Positions 33,792 to 42,967 of a stretch of DNA of 64,000 nt are shown here, in pieces. The notes under the pieces are model-generated. The model saw only the letters and a program-made list of their open reading frames with translations, searched no databases and was not told where the DNA came from. Origin of the DNA: an uncultured Candidatus Saccharibacteria bacterium (GTDB taxonomy: Bacteria; Patescibacteriota; Saccharimonadia; Saccharimonadales; Saccharimonadaceae); NCBI GenBank assembly GCA_947305705.1, contig CAMZEB010000001.1, positions 1-64,000 on the forward strand. The letters are read 5' to 3'. Position 1 is the stretch's first letter. Every line of letters begins with the position of its first letter. The position numbers were made by a program, and so were the translations under genes.

Positions 33792-36700
33792 CTATCGACG
33801 ACGGCGCGCGAGGTTGCCTTTAGCAACAAATATTACTACACACATTAATAAGGCAAACATTCCTAGGTAGCGTGCAATGTTTATGGCGAGCGTGATTGGC
33901 AAATCTGGTATTTGCGCATCCGTATATGGATCAATGTCAGTATCAGGCGTGCCGCGAGTATAGGCGTCAGTATAAACCACATTAATGAGTTTTACTCCTT
34001 CCGTAGCCTGGTCGCGGATAAATTGGAAGTTAATCTCACTAAAGTTCTCGTTGCTATAATCGAGCTCATTTAGCGGCACTGGCGTATCCCAAATTGTGCC
34101 AAATTCTGGGTCGGCCGCGATAGTTGGGAGCATCTTTTCAAAGTGCAGTTCCTTTTCGGAGCGTGAATAAACCGTGCCGTCAAATTCACCCCAAGTGTCT
34201 GATTCGAGAATAACACCATCGCGACGAAGCGCATAGACGGTGACATTTGTTTTATCGAAATCGTCTGGGTCTTCATAGATTTCTACAGTTGGATCATTCG
34301 AAGTAATATACAGAACTTCGTCGAGTGGATAGAAATTGCCTTCAAACGACGCACGGCTATCCGAAGCGGCGTATTTCTCCGCTGGAGAGGTTGAATAGGC
34401 ATAAATATCGGTTCCCTCCGGAATCGTTGGGCCGAATTCTGGTGTTTCATCATCATCGGCACCCATACCGCCAGTTGGCGCTACATAGCCAGGTAGGTTC
34501 TCATCAAGCACCGTAGTATTGCCCCAAATAAAGATTCGTTCAAGTTTATCATCGTTTGCGAATGCAGCGTTCCCCATGAGTGTCGTGCGATAGTCGATTG
34601 TTGCCTCGACGAGCTCAGCGTCATTTGCAAAGGTCGCCTCTGGTATAGTACCAGCGCTAAAGGAGTTCGGGACGTCAACGGAAACAAGTTTTGGCATCTC
34701 ACTAAATGCGTAGCCATCGGTGCCATTAAACTTTGCGGCCGTTAAATCTATATCACTCATTCCATCGCCAATAGTCGTAAAGGCGGTGTTCTTGAAGGCA
34801 TATGGGCCGACATAGACGTTCTCATTCTTGATGTCCGGCGAGAAGTTAATAATATGCAGTGCTTCGTCATTAAGGAAGGCTTCTCTATTAATAGCGCGTA
34901 GTGCGGAATCTTGGCCGAGGTCAACCTTCTGGAGGTTTTCGCAGCCTTCGAATGCGGCGCGAGTGATTTTTGGCAAGTTATTTATTACGACTTCATCCAT
35001 AGTCATATGCCAGAACTCTTGTTCGCCTTCACTATCGCCACGGTCTTGGTCGATGCCAGGAAGGACCGACGAATCGACGATGAGCTTATCAATATCGTTA
35101 GCCCAGAGGAGCTGGTGCGTCAACTGTCCACTAGCTGTCTGATTCGTTAGGTCCGGCTTAATAGTGACCGTGTCGTAATGTACATCCGCTCCGCCGGCAT
35201 TAAAGGCAGATTCACCAATGCTTGTTACTGAGGCCGGAATGGCCAGTTCGTCAGACATATCTGTGCCGTAAAATGCACCCTGACCGATAGTCTCAACGCT
35301 ATCTGGGAGCATATTCGTAATCTCACCTTCAGCCCACTGGAAAGCGTTACCATTGATAGTTTTTACGGTCGATGGGAGCGCGAACGGATTAGTGATTTCG
35401 GCATTTTCGAACGCACCTAGCGTGATAGTTTCTAGGCCACTTGGAAGTTTGAGTGTACCAATCTTCGTATCCTCAAAGGCGTACGGAACGGTAACAGTAT
35501 TTTTCCAGCCAGTTGCGCTAAGGTCGATTTCATCGAATTCGAGACCAGAGAAGAAACCAGTGCTAACCATATAGATATCGGTCGTAGCATTCTCGGTAAA
35601 AACAAGCTTACCAAAATGGTTGGCGGCAGCTTTTTGGCCATATACGATATTATTATTCGCATCGACACTGTTGCTCTCAAATGACTGACTAAAGAGGTTA
35701 TAGAAGGTGCTAACTGGTGAATACTCGGAATTACTAGAATTATTAGAGCGATACGCGGATCTTCTAGCGTTGCAGCTCATAGTGATGTAAGTTTGGAGGT
35801 TAGAGCCAGCAAAATCTACAACCGATTGTGGCCAGTCAAAGTTAGCGAAGCTTTCGACATAATTTGGCGGCAACGAGCCTAGGTCAAAGTCGATAGTAAT
35901 ATTACGCAAGGTCGAAATATTACCAAAGGCATTTGAACGAAGCATCTTGATAGTATTCGGGAGATAAACGTCACGGAGACGGGTTCCCATAAATGCATTA
36001 CGATAGACGTGCGCGAGGTTTGGCGAGTTGAGATCGGCAGTGAGATTGTAATCGCCATAGAAGGCATCATTGCCGACATAACCGAGAGATTCTGGCAGTT
36101 TTGTAATCTTTACCGTATCTTCCGGTCCAAATTCCAGTCCAAACCCAAAGTTATCATAAAATCCGCCGTAGTCGAAAGCTGCATCGCCTATAACTTGAAC
36201 TGTATCGGGTAGTATTAACTCATTTTTTATGAGCGCATCAGAGAATGAATCGCCAGGAATTACCTTTAGATTTTGCGGTAGCACTACTTCGTCGGCAGCT
36301 ATTCGCACAAACATACGTGGCGATAGATATTCCCATGCGGTATTGCCGATATCGATTTTGTCGGCACTAAGGTGGCCAAAGAGAGTATTATGGATACCCT
36401 CATTAATATTGCTCTCGACATAGACGCCACCAGGACAGCCAGGGCTACCTTCTTGATCAACATAGTAGCAGAGATTATAACCGCTCGGAAGTTGGCTAAC
36501 ATTCTTATCGGTAAAGGTAATCGTTCCAAATTGGAATGGCCATTCATCGCCATTCATCTTGCGCCTGTTAGTCCGAATGCCATACTCCTCCGTAATAGAC
36601 TCAGGTAACATAAAGCCGTGATCAGGTCCAAACTCAGTCGTGAGACGGAATTGCGCATCATACCACGCGCGACCAGAACGGTGCGGCTGTGCCCATGCGA

Positions 36701-38876
36701 CGTAAATATCGTCACTAAATACGTCAAAGTCGAAAGTAATATCATTTAGATAAAAACAGTAGGTGAAGGTCTTGATGCCCATATATTGAATCTTGTCGTG
36801 CAGATAAACATTCTTTGTCATAGTTCGCGCAAAGGCGAAGTCGCCGAGTGCGACGAGGTTCGGAAAATCCACGTCTTTGTCGTATAAGACGTTCTTGAAC
36901 GCACTGGCGCCGATGAATTCTATGTCTTGCGGAATAGTAAAATCTACATAGTTCGTATCGAATACGTTATCAAACGCATGATTGCCGATACCTTTAAGCG
37001 TGCTAGGCAAATGCAATTCATAATCAGAAGGAGTCGCCTTAAGGAATCTAGCGGTATCGCTACTATATAAATCATCCCAGTCAATAAATGCCGAGCTGCC
37101 AATATATTCAAAACCTTCGCCAATTGTGATTTTCTTTAAGTTATGTAATTGCGCAAAATAGATTGGCGCAATAATATTCTTCTTTGAGTCGACGTCTGCG
37201 TAATCATCCTCTAGCTTTGAAGGGACACCAAGTGACGGGAAATTATTCATTCCATAAGAAGAATATAATTGATACCTGCCATAGGCATCATATGGCGTAT
37301 TATTATCCCAGCCATAGTCATTGCCGGCAGCACTGCTCGAATTACAACTGTTCATGACCGAAGCTTCCCTGTTGCAGCCTGGCAGGTACTCCTGAGTCGT
37401 AGGATGATAATTATATTTGTATTGGTCATACAGAATGTGAGTCGCGCTAACATTCTCATTCTCTCCATATGGCGCAATAATAATAACTTCTTCGATAGAG
37501 TTGATAGGTTGGCTACTATAAATGCTCTGTTTAGAGTAGACATTATCGAGAACGACAAACAGTGGAAGGGTCGTGCCAGATGTGAGCGTATCGTAAGCGA
37601 CGGTGAGCTTCCTCATGCCGACGTTGTCTCTGAATAATTCTGCCTGGAGGTACTTGATAGATTTTGGCAGATATAGCTCTTCTATCTGATTGCCCTGAAA
37701 AGCTCTATATTCGATGCGCTCGACGCCATCAAGGTTAATGCTTGCCAGTTTGGCGCCAGCGAATGCGCGTGGTCCGATAGTTTTAATATTGGTTGCGGAG
37801 AAATTGAACGAAGTAAGACCAGTACCAGCGAAAGCATCGTTCGTAACTCTGGTGACATCATCTGCAAAAACTACTTCCGTGAGGTTTGCGCAGTCGCGGA
37901 ATATCCCCTCACCAATGTTGTTTGTCTGAATAATTGCTTTCGTAACATTCGAGCCCCTGAAGATATCGGTGCCAAGGAAGATATCGCCAGAAATCGTGAT
38001 CACTGTGTCGTGCAAAGTAGTTTCCGCAAACGCTTCCCAGCCAATGTAGTTGAAGTTCGCTACGTCAAAATTTGTGAGCTTTAGCTTGTAGCCCATAAAT
38101 GCACGGCCGAGGCTGGCATCGACTTTCGTGAGCGAATATGGATCAACAAAACATCTACCAGATTCATAAGCAGTAGAAGATGCAGTATTGATGTCTATAC
38201 AGCCAATTTTGCCTGGCGTTGGATTGACTGCTTCTATCTGAGCGTCAGTCATATACTCCCAGTTTGGAATGTCAAAATCTGTGACGGTATAATCGTTGCA
38301 CCACCGAAAATCTGTCCATTGGTCTTTCGGTGGATTACAGACGTTGGCTCGAATACGCTTGGTATGTCTCTCGCCAATGACCATGTTTGGGCCAAAAACG
38401 AGTTCAGTTTCTACTGCCGGATTAATAATCGGTTTGACGCCGAGAATCTGAATCTTTGAGGTATTTTGCATGTCGAGTTTCGTCGTTTCAACAGTAGCAA
38501 CGCGACGGGTGAGCGAAGGATAGTTAGTGTCTTGGGCGCTCGTATTTGCGCTCTTGAGATAGTAGGTGTTGAGGTTTGCATTACTGTTTGGCACTAAGTT
38601 AATTAGCTCCGATAGTGATGGGACAGTCACAGTACCGAGGCTTTCTGGTTTGTCGTAAAAATACAGAATCAGCTTTTGCGGTTCATCAGTATTGTCCGCA
38701 TCGTCGATTAATTCATATTCCCAGCGGATATTATTCGCATCTGTAATAACGCCGCTGCTAGTGCTTGCCGCAAAGGCCGAGTTATTGATAAATGATGAAA
38801 TAAAAATTGCCACCAAAAACGCGAAACAAACGCGTCTAGTAGCTGGTTGTTTAATAATATTTATTATATGCCCCAT
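33792..38876 (-). CDS. Giant BspA-type leucine-rich-repeat surface protein
   Basis: 1694 residues. Signal peptide about 15-36 (VCFAFLVAIFISSFINNSAFA). From about 270 to 1500 the sequence is built of LRR_5/BspA repeats of about 23 residues, with units such as FAGAKLASINLDGVERIEYRAF, LPSTLKGIGNHAFDN, IPASVTSIGESAF and LPSGLETITLGAFENAEI. Degenerate units and non-LRR inserts interrupt them. The C-terminus has DAQIPDLPITLAINIAR, a hydrophobic helix (GMFALLMCVVIFVA) and RRRR, which is a sorting-signal layout with LPITL as likely sortase site. BspA-type proteins of oral and gut bacteria and protists mediate adhesion. It is the largest gene in the window and likely contacts a host cell or surface. 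Confidence 0.9.
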   Translation of the reverse strand: MGHIINIIKQPATRRVCFAFLVAIFISSFINNSAFAASTSSGVITDANNIRWEYELIDDADNTDEPQKLILYFYDKPESLGTVTVPSLSELINLVPNSNANLNTYYLKSANTSAQDTNYPSLTRRVATVETTKLDMQNTSKIQILGVKPIINPAVETELVFGPNMVIGERHTKRIRANVCNPPKDQWTDFRWCNDYTVTDFDIPNWEYMTDAQIEAVNPTPGKIGCIDINTASSTAYESGRCFVDPYSLTKVDASLGRAFMGYKLKLTNFDVANFNYIGWEAFAETTLHDTVITISGDIFLGTDIFRGSNVTKAIIQTNNIGEGIFRDCANLTEVVFADDVTRVTNDAFAGTGLTSFNFSATNIKTIGPRAFAGAKLASINLDGVERIEYRAFQGNQIEELYLPKSIKYLQAELFRDNVGMRKLTVAYDTLTSGTTLPLFVVLDNVYSKQSIYSSQPINSIEEVIIIAPYGENENVSATHILYDQYKYNYHPTTQEYLPGCNREASVMNSCNSSSAAGNDYGWDNNTPYDAYGRYQLYSSYGMNNFPSLGVPSKLEDDYADVDSKKNIIAPIYFAQLHNLKKITIGEGFEYIGSSAFIDWDDLYSSDTARFLKATPSDYELHLPSTLKGIGNHAFDNVFDTNYVDFTIPQDIEFIGASAFKNVLYDKDVDFPNLVALGDFAFARTMTKNVYLHDKIQYMGIKTFTYCFYLNDITFDFDVFSDDIYVAWAQPHRSGRAWYDAQFRLTTEFGPDHGFMLPESITEEYGIRTNRRKMNGDEWPFQFGTITFTDKNVSQLPSGYNLCYYVDQEGSPGCPGGVYVESNINEGIHNTLFGHLSADKIDIGNTAWEYLSPRMFVRIAADEVVLPQNLKVIPGDSFSDALIKNELILPDTVQVIGDAAFDYGGFYDNFGFGLEFGPEDTVKITKLPESLGYVGNDAFYGDYNLTADLNSPNLAHVYRNAFMGTRLRDVYLPNTIKMLRSNAFGNISTLRNITIDFDLGSLPPNYVESFANFDWPQSVVDFAGSNLQTYITMSCNARRSAYRSNNSSNSEYSPVSTFYNLFSQSFESNSVDANNNIVYGQKAAANHFGKLVFTENATTDIYMVSTGFFSGLEFDEIDLSATGWKNTVTVPYAFEDTKIGTLKLPSGLETITLGAFENAEITNPFALPSTVKTINGNAFQWAEGEITNMLPDSVETIGQGAFYGTDMSDELAIPASVTSIGESAFNAGGADVHYDTVTIKPDLTNQTASGQLTHQLLWANDIDKLIVDSSVLPGIDQDRGDSEGEQEFWHMTMDEVVINNLPKITRAAFEGCENLQKVDLGQDSALRAINREAFLNDEALHIINFSPDIKNENVYVGPYAFKNTAFTTIGDGMSDIDLTAAKFNGTDGYAFSEMPKLVSVDVPNSFSAGTIPEATFANDAELVEATIDYRTTLMGNAAFANDDKLERIFIWGNTTVLDENLPGYVAPTGGMGADDDETPEFGPTIPEGTDIYAYSTSPAEKYAASDSRASFEGNFYPLDEVLYITSNDPTVEIYEDPDDFDKTNVTVYALRRDGVILESDTWGEFDGTVYSRSEKELHFEKMLPTIAADPEFGTIWDTPVPLNELDYSNENFSEINFQFIRDQATEGVKLINVVYTDAYTRGTPDTDIDPYTDAQIPDLPITLAINIARYLGMFALLMCVVIFVAKGNLARRRR

Positions 38877-38931
38877 TAAAAACTACTATCTTCGCAGTTT
38901 TTATTTTTATTTCACCTTCACACTTATGCTT

Positions 38932-38940
38932 ATTATACCA
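38932..38940 (-). promoter_or_regulatory. Promoter of the LRR gene
   Basis: The extended -10 TGGTATAAT lies about 55 nt upstream of the ATG. The leader is A-rich with no strong SD (GAAGAT only). Confidence 0.55.
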
Positions 38941-38983
38941 ATGAAAAAAATGACCGTCAAGCCTTCAAAAAGCATTCCGCTAG

Positions 38984-38992
38984 TGCTATAAT
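38984..38992 (+). promoter_or_regulatory. Leaderless promoter of the GT4 gene
   Basis: TGCTATAAT ends 8 nt before the ATG at 39001. This argues against the TTG start at 38995 in the track. Confidence 0.7.
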
Positions 38993-39000
38993 TATTGAAG

Positions 39001-40218
39001 ATGAAAATTCTGATGCTAGGTTGGGAGCTCCCTCCTCACAACAGTGGTGGTCTCGGAGTAGCCTGCTTGAATCTTTCCAAGTCCCTAGCCAAAATGGGTG
39101 CGGACATTGATTTTGTTGTCCCATACGAAGCCGAGCATCATCTAGAATATATGCAGGTTTTATCTGCAATGAAGATTGACCCATTGATTCGTTTTGGTGG
39201 CGCTTACGAATCAAAAGAAATTGAGGTAAAGAAATTCCACGAAACAGAAACGAAACAGTTCCTGTCGATTCGCGACATTCAGAAGAATTACTGCAAGTTT
39301 GTCGAGCAATACTTAATGCAATTCAAGCCAGATGTAGTGCATGCGCACGATTGGCTAACCTATGAAGCAGGTATTCTGGCAAAGAAGAATTTCGGTATTC
39401 CACTCGTTGCACATGTTCACGCAACGGAGTTTGATCGCGGTGGCGCAAGTGGCGGCAACCCGCTGATTCGACAGATTGAATATGAGGGTTTAGTTTGGGC
39501 TGACAAAATTATCGCGGTCAGTCAGGCGACAAAAAATATAATCGTTGAGCGCTACGGCATCCCACCTAGCAAAATTGACGTAGCTTACAACGGATGGACG
39601 ATGCCTGATGACGACTATCATTTTGATGGCTCAAGCTACCAGTACCTAGAAAACCTCAAAAAGAAAGGCTACACGATTGTTTCGACAGTCGGTCGCTTCA
39701 CGTTGCAGAAAGGTCTTTTCCATCTGATGCGTGCGGCGGCGAGAGCCATCAGTATTCATCCAAAAATGGTCTTTCTCTTTGCTGGTGACGGCGAAGAAAA
39801 AGATCAGTTGATGCGCATGAGCGCCGATCTTGGCATTTCACAGAATGTCATCTTTACCGGCTTCATTCGCGGCAAACAACTACGTGACATTTATAGCATT
39901 TCCGATATTTTTGTAATGTCGTCAGTCTCTGAGCCATTTGGCCTAACAGCACTCGAAGCAGCCCATCACGGCAACGCGCTAATTGTGACGAAACAGTCTG
40001 GCGTTGGCGAAGTATTACATTCAATTGTTCGCTATGATTATTGGGACGAAGACAAACTTGCTGGAGCTTTAGTAAACATCGCCGAGAGCCCTGCTCTTGT
40101 AAATTCCTTACGCGATGGCATCAAGCACGAGTACTCGCGCATCTCTTGGGACGACGTTGCGCAGAAGTGCATCGAGGTGTATGATGAAGTAAGGAAACAT
40201 AAGAGAAATCGATTCTAG
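39001..40218 (+). CDS. GT4/GT5-type glycosyltransferase (glycogen synthase-like)
   Basis: 405 residues with a GT-B fold. The N-terminus MKILMLGWELPPHNSGGLGVACLNLSKSL carries the GGLG sugar-nucleotide loop of glycogen synthase-like enzymes. HAHDWLT, VSTVGRFTLQKGLFHL, LFAGDGEEKDQL and the donor-binding E-x7-E in SEPFGLTALEAAHHG follow. It probably transfers glucose from UDP- or ADP-glucose. It is followed after 18 nt by a GH57 enzyme. This GT4-GH57 pair is a known arrangement in bacteria and archaea with alpha-glucan metabolism. The start is leaderless. Confidence 0.87.
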   Translation: MKILMLGWELPPHNSGGLGVACLNLSKSLAKMGADIDFVVPYEAEHHLEYMQVLSAMKIDPLIRFGGAYESKEIEVKKFHETETKQFLSIRDIQKNYCKFVEQYLMQFKPDVVHAHDWLTYEAGILAKKNFGIPLVAHVHATEFDRGGASGGNPLIRQIEYEGLVWADKIIAVSQATKNIIVERYGIPPSKIDVAYNGWTMPDDDYHFDGSSYQYLENLKKKGYTIVSTVGRFTLQKGLFHLMRAAARAISIHPKMVFLFAGDGEEKDQLMRMSADLGISQNVIFTGFIRGKQLRDIYSISDIFVMSSVSEPFGLTALEAAHHGNALIVTKQSGVGEVLHSIVRYDYWDEDKLAGALVNIAESPALVNSLRDGIKHEYSRISWDDVAQKCIEVYDEVRKHKRNRF

Positions 40219-40236
40219 GCGAGGTAATACAGTTTA

Positions 40237-41454
40237 ATGCGTTCTATTGTTCTATATTTGCATATGCATCAGCCTTGGCGCTTGAAGCACTATAGTATTT
40301 TTTCTGTCGACCACGACCACGACTACTGGACCGAAAAAGATTGGTACGCCGGTACCAATAATGAGCGAATTTTCAAGAAAGTCGCCGACAAATCTTACCG
40401 TCCAATGCTCGCTCGACTCGAGAAATGCATAAATAATTACGCGGGTTTTAAGTTTTCCCTTTCGATTACCGGGACATTCCTAGACCAGGCCGAGAAATGG
40501 GCGCCAGACGTCATCGAGACACTCAAGCGCCTAGTCAAGACTGGTCGCGTTGAGATTGTTGCCGAGACATATTATCACTCGCTAGCGTTTTTCTATGACC
40601 GCGAAGAATTTGAGGCGCAAGTCAAACAGCATCAGGATCGCATCTACGAATTATTCGGTGTACGTTCAAAAGTCTATCGCAACACCGAGCTTTCTTATAA
40701 TAACGAGCTAGCAAAGTGGGCGGATGAATATGGTTTTAAAGGGATCCTAGCTGAGGGTTGGGATAAGATTCTGGAGTGGCGCAGTCCAAATTATGTGTAT
40801 CGTCCGGAAGGCTGCAAAAATATCAAGCTTCTAATGAAGAACTATCGCTTGTCCGACGACGTGGCATTTCGTTTTTCGGATAAACATTGGAAAGAATGGC
40901 CGCTTACGGTCGATAAATACATCCAATGGCTGGAAGCAGCAACTTTGCGCGGGCCATTGATTAATTTGTTTATGGATTTTGAGACGTTTGGCGAAAATAT
41001 CTGGGAAGATACCGGCATTTTTGAGTTCTTTGAGCATTTAGTTTATCGCTGGGACAAAGATAAAAATAATAATTTCTTGACGGTTTCCGAGGCTTGCGAC
41101 AGCGCAGAACCGACAGCCGAGATTTCGATGCCTTGGACTGTGACGTGGGCCGACACTGAACGCGACTTGTCTGCGTGGCTTGGCAACTCGATGCAACACG
41201 AAGCAATGAAAGCAATTTATGGTCTGAAGGCCGATGTGTTATCTAGTGGCGAAACGGACGTAATTGAAGATTGGCGCCGTTTGCAAACCTCCGATCATCC
41301 ATACTATATGTGCACGAAATATTTCAATGACGGCGACGTACACGCCTACTTCTCGCCATATGATTCGCCGTATGATGCATTTTTGTATTATATGAATGCC
41401 CTGCGCGATATGCGCGGACGGCTTGATGGCGTAACTAGACGCAAGAAAAAATAG
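40237..41454 (+). CDS. Glycoside hydrolase family 57 (alpha-amylase-like)
   Basis: 405 residues of GH57. Conserved regions are visible: HMHQPWR (region 1), GRVEIVAETYYHSLAFF (region 2), YRNTELSYNNELAKWADEYGF with the likely nucleophile Glu (region 3), NLFMDFETFGE with the likely acid/base Asp (region 4) and RDLSAWLGNSMQHEA (region 5). GH57 enzymes cut or branch alpha-1,4-glucans. With the GT4 gene it suggests synthesis and turnover of an alpha-glucan store or surface glucan. GAGG 9-10 nt before the ATG is a fair ribosome site. Confidence 0.9.
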   Translation: MRSIVLYLHMHQPWRLKHYSIFSVDHDHDYWTEKDWYAGTNNERIFKKVADKSYRPMLARLEKCINNYAGFKFSLSITGTFLDQAEKWAPDVIETLKRLVKTGRVEIVAETYYHSLAFFYDREEFEAQVKQHQDRIYELFGVRSKVYRNTELSYNNELAKWADEYGFKGILAEGWDKILEWRSPNYVYRPEGCKNIKLLMKNYRLSDDVAFRFSDKHWKEWPLTVDKYIQWLEAATLRGPLINLFMDFETFGENIWEDTGIFEFFEHLVYRWDKDKNNNFLTVSEACDSAEPTAEISMPWTVTWADTERDLSAWLGNSMQHEAMKAIYGLKADVLSSGETDVIEDWRRLQTSDHPYYMCTKYFNDGDVHAYFSPYDSPYDAFLYYMNALRDMRGRLDGVTRRKKK

Positions 41455-41475
41455 CCCTCCTAGGGGGCTATTTTT
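41446..41475. terminator. Bidirectional terminator, GH57 / pta
   Basis: AAAAAATAGCCCTCCTAGGGGGCTATTTTT. The GH57 stop (TAG) and the convergent pta stop (41474) lie within it. Confidence 0.9.
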
Positions 41476-42244
41476 ATATCAGCTTCACTAGCGATTCGGC
41501 AGTGAGGATAATATCTTCGGTCGTTGAGCCGCGCGAAAGATCAGAGACTGGTTTTTTGAAGCCAAGCAAAATCGGGCCAGCAACAGTTGCGCCAGCGAAT
41601 TGCTCGAGAGATTTATAGAGAATATTACCAGAGTTAATGTCAGGCGTAATCAAAACGTTGGCATGACCAGCAACTTCAGAACCACCGCGAACAACGGCTT
41701 TTTTCTCTCCGACACGCGGATTGACGGCGGCGTCAAGTTGCATTTCACCATCAACGAGAATGTCGGGACGGCGAGTGTGAATTACTGAAATCGCTTCAGA
41801 CGTAATATCCATCGTAATGTCCTTGCCACCAGAACCAAAAGATGAAAAACTCAATACGGCTACGCGAGGTTGCTCTTCGAGAATCTTCGCAGAAGCATCG
41901 TGTGCAAGCTCAATAATATCCGCGAGTTGCTCAGCGGTCGGATGTTTGCAAGTCGCACCATCAGAAATAATAATGCGGCGGCCGTCTGGGAATTTTGCAA
42001 CGAAGAGACTTGAAAAAGTGGTCTTCCCCTCTACAACGCCAATATTGTCGCGCGTTGCTAAAATAACATCGCGCGTAGAATAATCGATGCCGGCGATGAG
42101 CGCATCGCAGTCGCCATTCGCGACAGATTTTGTAGCACTGGCTAAATCTTGTTCAGCAAGTACCGGCTCGCAGAATGTTCTTAGTTGTTCGGCGGCAGCT
42201 TGAACGAATGAATTATTAGTTTCAGGAAAAAGAATCTTATACAT
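41474..42244 (-). CDS. pta: Phosphate acetyltransferase, short form
   Basis: 256 residues of the PTA/PTB family, which converts acetyl-CoA and phosphate to acetyl phosphate and CoA. Motifs: VAVLSFSSFGSGG, ILVDGEMQLDAAVNPRV, NVLITPDINSGNILYKSLEQF and GPILLGFKKPVSDLSRG. Typical stand-alone enzymes have about 330 residues; the missing part is at the N-terminus, although a start 6 nt from a TGTTACAAT box argues against an annotation error. A butyryl/acyl specificity is possible. No ackA is adjacent. It would feed substrate-level ATP formation by fermentation. Confidence 0.86.
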   Translation of the reverse strand: MYKILFPETNNSFVQAAAEQLRTFCEPVLAEQDLASATKSVANGDCDALIAGIDYSTRDVILATRDNIGVVEGKTTFSSLFVAKFPDGRRIIISDGATCKHPTAEQLADIIELAHDASAKILEEQPRVAVLSFSSFGSGGKDITMDITSEAISVIHTRRPDILVDGEMQLDAAVNPRVGEKKAVVRGGSEVAGHANVLITPDINSGNILYKSLEQFAGATVAGPILLGFKKPVSDLSRGSTTEDIILTAESLVKLI

Positions 42245-42250
42245 ACATTT

Positions 42251-42259
42251 ATTGTAACA
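42251..42259 (-). promoter_or_regulatory. Leaderless promoter of pta
   Basis: TGTTACAAT ends 6 nt before the ATG at 42244. Confidence 0.7.
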
Positions 42260-42262
42260 TTT

Positions 42263-42967
42263 TTAGATGTTCTGGAGGCCCGCAATCAGCTCGCTCGGGC
42301 TGTACTTTTGCGAAATGTCTTGACCGAGCGTCTTGAACTCTTCTTCGTAATGCGCCTTGATATCGGCGATTTGTTTTTGTTTATTTTCGAAGTTTGTTTT
42401 CGAACAAACAGAGACGCAAATTGCCGAACTTTTTGCGAGTGTAATTATTTTTTGCGAAAACGAGCTTAGGCGCGATTTAACTTGAGAGAGATTTTCACTT
42501 CGTATATCATCGAGCGAATCGTTTAGCGTTTGGAAAGTTTGCTGAATTTGATAGAAGTGAGCAGCGTCAAGTTCCGTAGAATCGATATCGATTAATTCCG
42601 ACCGAATACTAGAAAGCGCCGCGCTCAATTCTAGCAGTTCATTAAGTTCGACAGAATTTCCTGAAATAACCGCATTATATTTTTGCAAAGACGATAATAA
42701 TTCTGGTTGTTTACGATGCACATATTCATTGTCAGTGAAAGTAGCGAGCGTTGCGCGATAGCGAGCGTACGAATCCTGCATCAAAGTTTTATCGCCGGAA
42801 TGGATAGAAGCCGATATTAGTCTAAGTTCTACAGTAAGCTCTTCGGCAGCATCCTTGGCACGCGAATAGTCGTATTGGTTACGCGCGGTAAAAATCGCGA
42901 ATACTTCCGCGGCAGATAAAATCAAAGCGAGCGTGAATACAATCGTGGCTAGTAGGCGGCGGCTCAT
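42263..42967 (-). CDS. Exported or membrane-anchored helical protein, unknown
   Basis: 234 residues: an N-terminal hydrophobic helix (about 5-27, LATIVFTLALILSAAEVFAIF), then an alpha-helical, partly coiled-coil region with no clear catalytic motif. Two Cys (SSAICVSVCSKTNF) may form a disulphide outside. The ATG overlaps the TGA of the OatA-like gene (ATGA), so the two are translationally coupled and may act together on the envelope. I do not recognise a family. Confidence 0.7.
   Translation of the reverse strand: MSRRLLATIVFTLALILSAAEVFAIFTARNQYDYSRAKDAAEELTVELRLISASIHSGDKTLMQDSYARYRATLATFTDNEYVHRKQPELLSSLQKYNAVISGNSVELNELLELSAALSSIRSELIDIDSTELDAAHFYQIQQTFQTLNDSLDDIRSENLSQVKSRLSSFSQKIITLAKSSAICVSVCSKTNFENKQKQIADIKAHYEEEFKTLGQDISQKYSPSELIAGLQNI

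Noticed and set aside
42964-42967. Possible UGA recoding (Gly) as in Gracilibacteria/Absconditabacteria
   Set aside because: The OatA-like gene ends in TGA overlapping the ATG of the next gene, and no in-frame TGA is needed to extend any conserved protein here. The standard code is sufficient.
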